Shown here piece by piece: positions 37,444 through 46,464 of a DNA stretch of 64,000 bases. The notes beneath the pieces are model-generated. The model was not told where the DNA came from. It was given only the letters and a program-made list of their open reading frames with translations, and made no database searches. This DNA is from Bartonella sp. A05. GTDB taxonomy: Bacteria; Pseudomonadota; Alphaproteobacteria; Rhizobiales; Rhizobiaceae. Location: contig NZ_JANHOJ010000003.1 of NCBI RefSeq assembly GCF_026930145.1, positions 1-64,000 on the forward strand, given 5' to 3'. Positions within the stretch are counted from its first letter, which is position 1, and each line of letters begins with the position of its first letter. Position numbers and translations under genes: made by a program.

Positions 37444-37827
37444 TTACGGCATATTAGACAAAGGCGCATCGCGCAAAATAAGCTTGTACATCCCCGATTC
37501 TGAAGCCTGCACATCCTTTACAGAAAAACGTTCTTGAGAAAGAAGCCCTCCATTCTTTACACTTATGTCAGGGAATTGCACCACAACAATATCTTCAGGC
37601 TTTGGGGGTAATCCTCCAATATCCTTGATACAAAGATCGAGTTCTTTTCTTGCAATTGTTGTGGCAACTCTTCCCCCTGCTTCCGACTCTGAATGCTTGA
37701 TCGTGTAAATCGCCTTTATATAAAACGATTGATTAGTATCTTTCCTAGTGTAAATGACAGGCTGCCCAAAGATATCACGCACTTCTTCAGTCACTTGACT
37801 TAACAGCCCTTGCCATTTCATCGTCAT
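37444..37827 (-). CDS. Head-tail joining protein
   Basis: 127 residues, starting in ATGA overlap with the capsid gene. The segment VRDIFGQPVIYTRKDTNQSF resembles head-tail connector proteins (lambda FII-like) found after the major capsid gene. It ends 10 bases from convergent higA. Intact. Confidence 0.65.
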   Translation of the reverse strand: MTMKWQGLLSQVTEEVRDIFGQPVIYTRKDTNQSFYIKAIYTIKHSESEAGGRVATTIARKELDLCIKDIGGLPPKPEDIVVVQFPDISVKNGGLLSQERFSVKDVQASESGMYKLILRDAPLSNMP

Positions 37828-38898
37828 TTCCCTTGCGCAACCGCTTTGAAAAGCATTTCAGGACGTGTGCAAATATAGAGCGGATAGCTATACACCTCAG
37901 GCTTAACCCACGCATTACGTTCATGATCGACTATAAGAAGGGTATAAAGAGGCTTTCCCACTGTATTAGCAAAATCTAAACTTTCCCCTGGGGCAAAGGT
38001 TTTCTGAAACACACCAGGTGCATCAACAGGAAAGAATTGACATTCGTCAGGTTTAATCCCTATGGCGCGCTTCGTGCCAGCTTTAGCATTCAGGTTGTAA
38101 TTATGAATGCTTCGGTAATTAATAAAAGTCACACCTGCAAAATCAAAACTTCCAAAGCTTCCAGATCCCGGACAAATTGGCGTTGCAACACCACCTGCAC
38201 TATTCAACGTTTGTGCCAAAGCTGTGTTTAAATAAGTTTCACGAATTGTTTTGTGATTTTTGAGCTTAGAAAAAAATTCATTTCCACAAAGCCCTATAAT
38301 TCGTGATCGATCAGAAAAAGCACCTTTTGAAGCCTCAATCATATTGATAATAACTTGGTCAACAATGTCGGCAATATTTGTTGTTTCTGAATTAAGTTTG
38401 AAATCAATTGGCTTTGGTGGTTTGATCTCCCATTCCTTGTACCAATCAACAATCACTGACCCATCTGCATCAAGAACAACACCTTGAACCGCTCCAAGCT
38501 GCATATTTTCCCACGTCAATTCAATTTCTGAAATCAATTTCTTTTGTTTTTTGGCAATATATTTCATCGCTGTTTCGAGCTGATCTTCGGTACCAAACTC
38601 CCGACGATCTTGGATTTCTTCCGCTTTCACTGTATCACTCTTAGCAATACGCGTTGTGCGGAAAAACCGAATATTACGGCCATTTCGATCACCTTCTGCT
38701 AAAGGTGCACCACGTTCACTTGTTTGAATGAGCGAGAGTGTATTATCATATCTCTCAATACCAACAACGGTCGTGCTCGTTTCAACTTCTTCAAAAAGAT
38801 TAAGAGCTAATTAAACCAGGCTTAAATTCATAGTTTTCGATCCCTTTCATCATTGTTACTGCTGAGAAAGCGTCATGCTTAAAAAAATTCATATCCAT
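37824..38898 (-). pseudogene. Major capsid protein (lambda E-like), frameshifted near the start
   Basis: From the ATG at 38898 the frame reads MDMNFFKHDAFSAVTMMKGI then NYEFKPGLISS and stops at TAA 38800-38802. The remaining gene continues in another frame as LNLFEEVETSTTVVGIERYD, joining the long frame with QDRREFGTEDQLETAMKYIA and ending at 37824. Adding two bases (a lost CT in CTCTCTT at about 38803-38806) restores a 358-residue E-type capsid. The long downstream frame lacks a credible start, so no full capsid protein should be made. Confidence 0.88.
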
Positions 38899-38913
38899 AG
38901 CTTCTTATTCCCT

Positions 38914-39282
38914 TTACCGTAAAATAATCTTATTTTTTTCTTCTAAGGATTGAATAGCGGCTCGCTTTTGCTCCTCAGTAATTTTTTCAGGCCATATCAG
39001 TTCAGAAGCCTTTACTGTGCTCAAACGTGCTGTAATTGTTGCGCGTTGATCTGTTTCTATCGCATCAACGTTAGCATACGAAATACCTACAGGAACTTCA
39101 CTCCCATCAGATGCTGTAGGATTAAGCGGAACATATTTTTTACTTTCTGTCAGCATCCCCATAACGATTCCTGCTGCAATCTCTGCCCCTGATAAAAAGG
39201 TAACTTCTTCATTCGATATATCGAGCTCGTATCTTCCGAGATAAGCGCCATTGCGAACATCCTCATAAAAAATATTGCTCAT
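38914..39282 (-). CDS. Head decoration protein (lambda D-like)
   Basis: 122 residues from MSNIFYEDV (ATG at 39282 after AAGGAA). It resembles lambda D: GIVMGMLTESKKYVPLNPTA and DGSEVPVGISYANVDA. Decoration proteins bind the expanded capsid and stabilise it. Located between scaffold and capsid genes as in lambda. Intact. Confidence 0.8.
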   Translation of the reverse strand: MSNIFYEDVRNGAYLGRYELDISNEEVTFLSGAEIAAGIVMGMLTESKKYVPLNPTASDGSEVPVGISYANVDAIETDQRATITARLSTVKASELIWPEKITEEQKRAAIQSLEEKNKIILR

Positions 39283-39283
39283 T

Positions 39284-39730
39284 TTATTTCCTTCCATTCA
39301 CTGCTTTCCAAGCTGTTTCCCATTTTGCATTAATCTTCGCCTTACTATTCCCATCGCTATGCGGAACATAAGGAGACACTTTCAAAGATGCACTTTTGGA
39401 AGCAGCAGCTGTCAAAATGGCATGGCGCGCTTTTTCTAAGCTCGTCCCACTGTTAATAGCTTTCGCAGCATCAAAAGAAACACCCAAGCGCTTGGCTTGT
39501 TTTTCAAGATCCGTTAAGGCACGTGCACGTTTTCTTTCTTGTTCACGCACGGTGTGAATGCTTTTATCCGTATCTTCGTCATCTTCTTCCTCGTCTTCTT
39601 CGTCAAAGACTTCGGAGTTAACATCAATGTCGTCATAGTTTTCTTCGTCTTCCTCTGTAACGTCGACAACTTCGTCTTCGTTATCTTCTTTGGTAATGTC
39701 ATCTTCAGCGCGGTATTTTGTGCGTGCCAT
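39284..39730 (-). CDS. Acidic scaffold-like protein
   Basis: 148 residues from MARTKYRAEDD (ATG at 39730 with AAGGAAG). The first half is extremely acidic, with runs of Glu/Asp (EVFDEEDEEEDDEDTD), followed by a helical region (ALTDLEKQAKRLGVSFDAAK). Position and composition fit a Nu3-type scaffold downstream of the prohead protease. It overlaps the 3' part of the protease gene in the -1 frame, see the slippery run at 39743-39749. Confidence 0.6.
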   Translation of the reverse strand: MARTKYRAEDDITKEDNEDEVVDVTEEDEENYDDIDVNSEVFDEEDEEEDDEDTDKSIHTVREQERKRARALTDLEKQAKRLGVSFDAAKAINSGTSLEKARHAILTAAASKSASLKVSPYVPHSDGNSKAKINAKWETAWKAVNGRK

Positions 39731-40626
39731 GTACTTGCTTCCTTTTTTTCTGTTAATGTTGGAGGTGATTGAATGGAATTCATCAAGGCTTCCAAAGCCT
39801 GTACAAATGTACCTTGCCCATCTGCTAATCCAAGCTCTACAGCTTGGTTGCCTATAAAGGTCTCTGCCTTCGTCTCTCGAATTTCCGCAGCACTCATGGG
39901 TCTGCTTTCCGCAACCAAATCGACAAACATATCGTAGAGTCGTGCACAATCTGCTTGCATTTTTTCGAGAGCTCTATCAACTAGTGGTTCATGAGGATTG
40001 CCATGAACTTTATGATCGCCTTCAAAAACAAAAGTCCATTTATGGCCATTCTTTTCATCAGCGCGTGACTGGTCAAGATGTGCGCAAACAACTCCGATTG
40101 ACCCAATAACTGATGTGCGTGCAACCCAAATTTGAGAAGCAGAACAGGCAATCGCATAAGCCGCAGAGCAAGCGAATTCATTGGCATGCGCCCAAATAGG
40201 CTTGTTGTATGCTTGTGAAAGCGTGCGAAACTCTTCAACCAAATCAAATACACCGCCCGCTTCACCGCCGCCGCTGTCAATATCCAACAAAACAGCGTTA
40301 ACATCAGGCTGCCCAATGGCTTCACGAAAAGAGGCTCTCAAACCTTCATAGGAAGTCAAACCAGACAAAGAACCAAGCCATGCACCACGGCGCACTAGCG
40401 TGCCATGAACCGGCAGTATGGCAATGTTGTTTTGTACGAGATAAGTCTCTGCTGGTCTTAAAGCTGCTGCATCATTCTCCAAGAAAGCTACAGCGGGGAG
40501 CTTGTTTCCTTCAAAAAGACGGGATGCAAGAGCATTAAGAATGATATCAAACTTTGTTGAAGCAAGCATGTGAGGGACGCCAAAAAGACGGGATAGCAAA
40601 AACGGCATATCAAGCTTGTTCGTCAT
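39514..40626 (-). CDS. Phage S49-family prohead protease (lambda C-like)
   Basis: Up to 370 residues from MTNKLDMPFL (ATG at 40626, GAGG upstream; an alternative ATG lies at 40608 just after the portal stop). The SppA/S49 fold is clear: IDSGGGEAGGVFDLVEEF and the nucleophile region ANEFACSAAYAIACSASQIW. After about residue 295 the frame runs on through DNA that encodes the acidic scaffold in another frame, giving a Lys/Thr-rich tail that is probably not native. A -1 slip at A_AAA_AAG would fuse protease to scaffold. Confidence 0.8.
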   Translation of the reverse strand: MTNKLDMPFLLSRLFGVPHMLASTKFDIILNALASRLFEGNKLPAVAFLENDAAALRPAETYLVQNNIAILPVHGTLVRRGAWLGSLSGLTSYEGLRASFREAIGQPDVNAVLLDIDSGGGEAGGVFDLVEEFRTLSQAYNKPIWAHANEFACSAAYAIACSASQIWVARTSVIGSIGVVCAHLDQSRADEKNGHKWTFVFEGDHKVHGNPHEPLVDRALEKMQADCARLYDMFVDLVAESRPMSAAEIRETKAETFIGNQAVELGLADGQGTFVQALEALMNSIQSPPTLTEKKEASTWHAQNTALKMTLPKKITKTKLSTLQRKTKKTMTTLMLTPKSLTKKTRKKMTKIRIKAFTPCVNKKENVHVP

Positions 40627-42188
40627 GCGTATGTGCCTCACTGCCTTGATTGCTTTCATAATCATCATCAAAGTCTGTGGAATCGATCACCTGATGGCCA
40701 GCTGAAGAATTAGCCATATCCGTATCAAAGGATAAGCCACGTTTTTGAGCATCTGCGCGTTCTTCTTCAAGCTCTATATGAATGCTATCAATGTCAAAAC
40801 CACGTTCAGCAAGTGCCATGCGCCGTGTTTTCAAGCCTGCTCGAATTTCTTCTTTTTCAGCGGATATATCCTTGAGTGGATCAATCATTTCAAGCGGCGG
40901 GGCAAAGCTTTCACATTGTATCCATGGCAAAAAATCATCTTCCCACCCTGGTAAATGAATACATCCACCAAGCACAGCCATTTCAACAAAACGTTCCCAA
41001 ACAATGCGGTTGAACTGAAAGGCAATGATGTTTTCACGCCACTGCTTAATCTGGCGTCTAAACTGAATGATCGATGTGCGCACATTGGAAAAATTACCTC
41101 GAGTCACATCGCCCGTCACAACGGCATAGGGCATATTAAGAGCCGATTAAGAGCCGAACAAATCTTTAAAAGATTGTTGAATTGAAAAGCTTCATAAGAA
41201 CCTCCAACTTCTACCGGCGCTGAAAATTTGATGTCCGTGCCCTCTTCCATTTCTTGGATCATACCTGACTCAAGCGTGATATGAGGCCTTTTTAAAGGAG
41301 GCTCTTTTAGCATTTCCTCATTGCTTTCCTTGCGGTTCTCAGGAATTTCATATTATCAGCACTCGCATCAGCTTTTGTAACAAAGCCCGTGAAAAGAGCA
41401 GCTGTTCTTTTTCTATCAAGCTCCGCATCATCATAAGCATCAAGCTGAAAAATCTTTGCTAGACAGCGTGTTACCTTTGAGGATCCACGCAACTGACCAG
41501 CAATACGCCTTTCTTTGATATGGATCACCATTTCTGCTGGGACCCGCACACGCTCTTGATTTCCAAACGCTCCATTCTGTAGACTATTGTCATAAGGATG
41601 ATGTTGCCAAAAGTGATAAGCAACACGCTTTCCACTGGCACTAAACTCAATCCCCATGCGAATATAGTTACCTTCAGTCTCAGCAATCCCGCTATAGGTT
41701 AAATCAAGCATTTCTGCTGGATAAATTTGCAATTGAAGAGGCACACCAGAACGTCCATAAAGGTCAACATAATGCAGTCTTACAAAGCATTCACCCGTTA
41801 AAAAAACTTCTCGAGCAATCGTTGCTTGAAGACCATAAAAATTTGCATCCTCGTCATAATCAGCCTCATCAACCCATTGCCACCAAAGATCAAGAAGCTT
41901 CTTCTTTTCTTTTTGAAACCCTTCAATTCTAGGATAAGGTTTAATGCCATCACTGACAGCCGCAGAGACCCATTCTTCTGTTGCAGAACTATAAATGGAT
42001 TCATTGTCATAGAGCCACCTTGAGCGGGAAATAATGGTATCACCGGCGGCCTCAATTGCTTGATTAATATGTTGTTTGATAGGGTTTAACCCACTCATTC
42101 GACGACTGCGGCTTGCCGCTTCAAAAGGTGGGTTATGATCGCTAGAACTACGAAAAAGACCCGTTACTTTACTCAATAATCCAGCCAT
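40610..42188 (-). pseudogene. Portal protein (lambda B-like), two frameshifts
   Basis: The ring through which DNA enters the head. Three frames together make one gene of about 522 residues. Frame one (42188-41307) reads MAGLLSKVTGLFRSSSDHNP to DASADNMK and then goes astray because an A is missing from an A-run near 41350 (KIPENRKESNEEML is in the next frame). The second break is an 11-bp tandem duplication at 41136-41157 that separates ICSALN from MPYAVVTGDVTRGNFSNVRT. Removing one copy restores the reading frame exactly. No functional portal is expected. Confidence 0.9.
41136..41157. repeat. 11-bp tandem duplication in the portal gene
   Basis: TTAAGAGCCGA occurs twice in direct tandem (41136-41146, 41147-41157). 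A single copy keeps the portal frame; two copies shift it by 11 bases. Confidence 0.95.
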
Positions 42189-42436
42189 TAGTAACCACGC
42201 CTCGCATCAATATAAAAAACACGAGAGCTCCTGCGCCCTTCAAGTTCAGCTATTTGCTTATCCAGCATTGCAAGAGCCTTACGTAATTCATCGACAGAAC
42301 GGTTCCCTACTTGCTTGTCACCATGACGCACAAATTGCGCACCTGAATACAAAGTCTCTTCAAGTTGCTCGCGCCGCTTTTTTAATTCTGTAATTTTTTC
42401 ACTTTTGCTCTTCAATTGACCGAAATTCTCACTCAT
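42188..42436 (-). CDS. Head-tail joining protein gpW-like
   Basis: 82 residues. The start at 42436 is fixed by an ATGA overlap with the terminase gene, and the end overlaps the portal ATG. It is helical and charged (KITELKKRREQLEETLYSGA, RKALAMLDKQIAELEGRRSS). Its position between terminase and portal is that of lambda gpW, although such proteins are called from position as much as from sequence. Confidence 0.75.
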   Translation of the reverse strand: MSENFGQLKSKSEKITELKKRREQLEETLYSGAQFVRHGDKQVGNRSVDELRKALAMLDKQIAELEGRRSSRVFYIDARRGY

Positions 42437-44352
42437 AATATATCCCACTCTTTTTTCATGTAAGGGCTGACGAATCTTCTTAGTTCTCTCCTTTGAGGCT
42501 GTGCTGCTTGAAACTGTTCTACAAAAGGGATTGCCTGCTCTGAAGAACCCTTAACATTTTTAAGATCTTCCAAGCGCTTTTCTAAAATATCGACTTCTTC
42601 ACTAAGGTTTAGACCCGCTGAAATAAGCCCCTGTAAAGCCGCGTAAGCATAAACCCTACAATCCAAGGCTTCGTTTCTGGCTTTCTCACTCTTCTGCCAT
42701 TCAATACGTTTAAAGCCTTTGAAATATTTGATGACCTTTTTTTCCGCTGTCAGTTGCTCAAAATACTCTTTATCAAGGTTCTTATGAAAATGTGTGGCTC
42801 CCGCCCCTGATGCATCAGAACCTGACTTTTTAAACCGTGCCGTAATAATATCTTTAGCGGCATCAACTCCCACAATATAAAGATTAATCTGCCCTTTATT
42901 GTTTCTACTTGGACGACGTGGTCAGACTGCACGCCATCCCGCCTGCCCTTTAATCCCCCATATACGACGCCCTTCACGAGGACGCACGTAGTTGTAAACA
43001 GCCTGTGTATGACTGCCTCCAGTATCAATACAAGCCGCCGTGATCCTTATGCCATTTTTATAACCTTGATGTGGCCAGTGTTTTGCTAGATAATCATCTA
43101 ACTGATCCCAAACCTCAAAGGAAGATGGATCACCAAGGATCACTTGATAATCAATATGCCAGCTTTCTTCACCACGTCCCCACCCCACAACTTCAAGCTC
43201 TAACCGATCATTTTGCACATCGATGCCCGCTGTCAACAACACAGCTTGCGGCGGTGCAAGAGGATAATCTTCACGCCGTGAATAAAGGCTCTCTGTATCA
43301 ATAACTTCGCCGGTTCTGTCTTCCCATGGCTCTCCAAGAACCGTATTCACAAAAGGCTGTAACAGAGCAGGATCATCTTTGGCATCTAAAAATTCTTGTG
43401 CACATTCTCCCCAAGTTAACCATGGCGAATAGAGTGCCGAAATGTGATAAGAACGCAAATTAGGTCTACTTGACTCACTCGTGGGAATCCAACACGCTCC
43501 CCTTTCTTCTGACATCAAATCTGCTTTTCGATGCTCTGCATGTTCGTGCCCACAATGAGCACAAACAAAAACAGCTTTTTCTGGTGACCCTTTCGGCCAT
43601 TTAATTTGTGACCAAACAATAGGTTGGAACGTGCCGCACTCATCACAAGGAACATTGTAATATCTCTGGTCACCAAGCACAAAATCCTTTGCTATTCGGC
43701 TTGTGTCACGGTGTGTTGGTGTGGACAATTTAAAAATCTTTCTTTGTACAAAAGTCGATGTGCGCTTTTCTGCAATCACCACAGGATCACCTTTGTTATC
43801 CGCGTTCAAAGGATAGCCATCAACTTCATCCAAAATCAAATAGCGAATAGGCATTGAACGAAGCCCAGCAGCACTATTCGCTCCTGTGAGCATCAAAACG
43901 CCCCCGTCAAACTCCTTCGAAAACATCGCATTGCCACTGTCGCGTGCACGAGCGGGGGCAATCCGTTCACTCAAAGCAGGGCTGGCTTTAATCATCGGAT
44001 CAAGACGCTGCTTCGACAGTTTCTTTGCTGTATCAACAGTTGGCATCACGTAGAGTGCTGGGCTCGGGCTATGATGGATGGCATAACCACAAAAATTCAA
44101 TGCTGCTTCCGACATACCAACCTGTGCACCTTTCATTACAATGGTCGTTTCAATCGGCTCATAAGACGAAAGATTATCCATAATTTCGCGCAAGTAAGGC
44201 GTGCGTTTGGTACGCCAAAGCCCCGGCTCTGCACTTGTCACTGTGCTCAGATATCTATTTTTATCCGTCCATTCTGAAACAGTGTAGAGCGGATCTGGTT
44301 TCCGAGCTTCATTGGCATAAAAAAAGAATTCTTTGACTGCATTCCCACGCAT
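42433..44352 (-). pseudogene. Terminase large subunit (GpA-like), in-frame TGA
   Basis: DNA-packaging ATPase/nuclease of the lambda GpA family. The ATG at 44352 follows AAAGGAG. Walker-type loop VMKGAQVGMSE, Walker B YLILDEVDGYPL, zinc-binding-like Cys pairs (CDECG, CAHCG) and nuclease motif LTAGIDVQNDRLELEV are present. A TGA at 42922-42924 after GQAGWRAV interrupts the gene. The same frame continues PRRPSRNNKGQINLYIVGVD to 42433, and the family expects Trp at that point. Restored length is 639 residues. Confidence 0.9.
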
Positions 44353-44355
44353 TCT

Positions 44356-44917
44356 TTACTCCTTTAATTCTGAAGAACTCGGAGAATGAAAAGGAACCGG
44401 AATATCAACCATCTCAGTTAGAACTTCTCGCATGCAATGATCGATAGCACCAATAAGGGGGGCAGCATCACAACCAACTTGAGCCGCAATGCCCGCACCA
44501 AAGCGACGCGCAAAATTCAACATCGCATCGCGGTGTGCCCTGCCAAAGCCTCGCGCTGCTTTCTTGACTTTCTTCGCGATCAACAGTCGTTTCGCGTAAC
44601 CGTTCAAGAGCAATCTTTTCACTTGCAAGCGCAATCTGCATTCTCTCTAGTTTAATCTGGTATTCATTAGCTCCGTCTATGGAGTCCTGTTTAATTTTTG
44701 CTTGTTGTTTACCGTCAGATGCTAAAAATGATTGAGAGCGCTTTGTAGGGTTTTCGTTCCATATGGCTGTCGCAACAGCCTCATCAACGGAACCATCGTC
44801 AAAAAGCGCTGCATCAAATTTCCCGGTCTTGAAACGCGAAACCACCGCGTTATGAGCAACGCCCATTTTTTTAGCAAATGCGCGAACTGATATTCCCTGC
44901 CGATTTTTCTTATTCAT
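44356..44917 (-). pseudogene. Terminase small subunit, frameshifted
   Basis: DNA-recognition subunit. From MNKKNRQGISVRAFAKKMGV (winged-helix, HTH near residues 10-30) the frame runs through a coiled coil LERMQIALASEKIALERLRE and loses register near 44568-44580. The correct continuation VKKAARGFGRAHRDAMLNFA and GIAAQVGCDAAPLIGAID lies in the neighbouring frame ending at 44356. One extra base is likely. Restored protein about 186 residues. Confidence 0.82.
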
Positions 44918-44988
44918 CGCCCCCCACAATTGTTTCATTTTTTGCAGAAAAGAAAAACCAATTCCAATTTGGACAGCGCGCAAAAATT

Positions 44989-45082
44989 TGTACAGTGTAC
45001 AGGCTCAAAGTTTGTACAGTATGTTTGTACAGTGTACAAACCATTATTCAATGTTTTCAATAACTTAATTGTACAATGTACA
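44989..45082. promoter_or_regulatory. Array of TGTACA-based palindromic operators
   Basis: Three copies of TGTACA-N-TGTACA occur at 44989-45001, 45026-45038 (within a perfect 17-base palindrome 45024-45040, TTTGTACA G TGTACAAA) and 45070-45082, with extra half sites at 45013-45018 and 45163-45168. They lie in the gap before the small terminase gene. A dimeric regulator of late genes is the natural reader; its identity is unknown. Confidence 0.75.
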
Positions 45083-45261
45083 GGCAATTTTAAAAATTCT
45101 ATCGCTAGCGAACCCTCGCGCAACTTTGCCCCGCAACAAGCCCAACCCGCCGGGAAGTACCTTGTACATTGATTTTATTGTATTTTTTATGAAAAACCCA
45201 AAGCGAAAGTGATAATTTGCTTTAAAAATTAAGACTGCGCTACATGGCGCATAGATATAGC

Positions 45262-45852
45262 TTAAAAACATGATTTAGCTTTCTTCTTGGCAGCATATTT
45301 CTGACGAGCAAGCTGTCGGCGTATATTGGTTGCCAATCGTTCATGCGCGTAGTGCTCAATCGCATTGGAAACCTCTGATTTAGACATCACAGAAGCAATG
45401 GACGTGCCTGTTTGTTTTGCAATGGGAAATCGATCACCATCAACTATTTGAAAAACATTCCCACCCATCTTTAAATCAACACGCTCAGGGAATTTTCCAC
45501 CCTGAATAAAACCATGAGGCATAATCTCTCGTCTTCCAAAGAGAGTATACACAACACCCCGTTTTGTTTCGCGGGCTTTAAAAAACTTCAACGGCAACAG
45601 GGTTGCAGAACCGCGGATATCCGCCTCTAGATGATCTACTGTGGCCTTGGTGTTCACGTAAACACCTTTCTTCACGCGCTTAGCTTGAACCGATGCAACC
45701 TTTGACACTTTCTGCTCGGTAAAGCGCTCCACTTGTTTGGCTGTATCATTCACAGCATTGCGCAAAGCCCAATGGAGACGCGGTGCTTGAAGCATGGTCA
45801 TCATTTCGGTGACTTGCTTCGAATACCACTTGGTGTGGATTGTTAACTTCAC
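45262..45852 (-). CDS. Prophage minor tail protein Z-like
   Basis: 196 residues, basic. The plan matches lambda-Z-like minor tail proteins: ALRNAVNDTAKQVERFTEQK near the N-terminus, then PHGFIQGGKFPERVDLKMGG and a Lys-rich C-terminus (ARQKYAAKKKAKSCF). Unusually it lies upstream of the terminase genes rather than among the tail genes. Intact. Confidence 0.6.
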   Translation of the reverse strand: MKLTIHTKWYSKQVTEMMTMLQAPRLHWALRNAVNDTAKQVERFTEQKVSKVASVQAKRVKKGVYVNTKATVDHLEADIRGSATLLPLKFFKARETKRGVVYTLFGRREIMPHGFIQGGKFPERVDLKMGGNVFQIVDGDRFPIAKQTGTSIASVMSKSEVSNAIEHYAHERLATNIRRQLARQKYAAKKKAKSCF

Positions 45853-45855
45853 CTG

Positions 45856-46176
45856 TTAGGATTTCTTTTTCGTTTGCATTGAAGACTTAAGCGCTTTGGG
45901 CGGTTCAGACGAAACAACATCCGTAGACTGCTCAATAATATCAGTGGACTGCTTAATAATATTTATTTCCTGTACATCCAGCTCTGATACTTCATTAACA
46001 ACACCCAATGCGCTGGTTTTTTCTTGATAAGGTTTTGCAGCATTGGCGCGTTTAAGACGCGCATAGACCGTACGAGAAATCTCAACAAATGGAATATTTG
46101 AGCTTGATGGCTCAAAACGAACGATGCTTCTCTCATCGCCAAGAACACAGATTGGCTTCGTAATGATTGCTTTCAT
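45856..46176 (-). CDS. Phage protein of unknown function
   Basis: 106 residues from MKAIITKPICVLGDE (ATG at 46176, AGGGAG upstream; another ATG lies 3 bases earlier). The first half is globular and the rest is polar with a doubled segment IIKQSTDIIEQSTDVV and a Lys tail. It ends 3 bases before the Z-like gene, probably one operon. No known domain. Confidence 0.6.
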   Translation of the reverse strand: MKAIITKPICVLGDERSIVRFEPSSSNIPFVEISRTVYARLKRANAAKPYQEKTSALGVVNEVSELDVQEINIIKQSTDIIEQSTDVVSSEPPKALKSSMQTKKKS

Positions 46177-46464
46177 CATCACTCCCTTTGAGGAATTATT
46201 TAATGACAGAATTAATGACATAACTGGTCAATAATTGATTTTTGTTACTTGAAAAAAGAATGAGGCAGTTTTCCTAGAAAAACCAAGCTCTTTAGCCACA
46301 TTAAAGGCTCACATTTTATTGAATTTTTGGGATGTTTTTTGAATTCTAGACGCAATAAGACTCGTGCAGTGTCGTCATTAAATACGATTTCTTACACATT
46401 GTCAACAGAAATCTATATCTTGTGTTTTTTATTTCTTAAACACAAATCCCATTTTCTGTATGAT

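Noticed and set aside
26820-42924. TGA read as tryptophan (phage-specific recoding), suggested by two TGA at Trp-like positions.
   Set aside because: TGG is used normally throughout these genes, many genes end in TGA including coupled ATGA/GTGA stops, and neighbouring genes carry TAA and frameshift lesions, so mutation is the simpler explanation.
46228-46300. Minus-strand fragment resembling a helix-turn-helix tail (VAKELGFSRKTASFFFQ).
   Set aside because: Only about 25 codons with no start or N-terminal part; too short to call a gene or a named relic.
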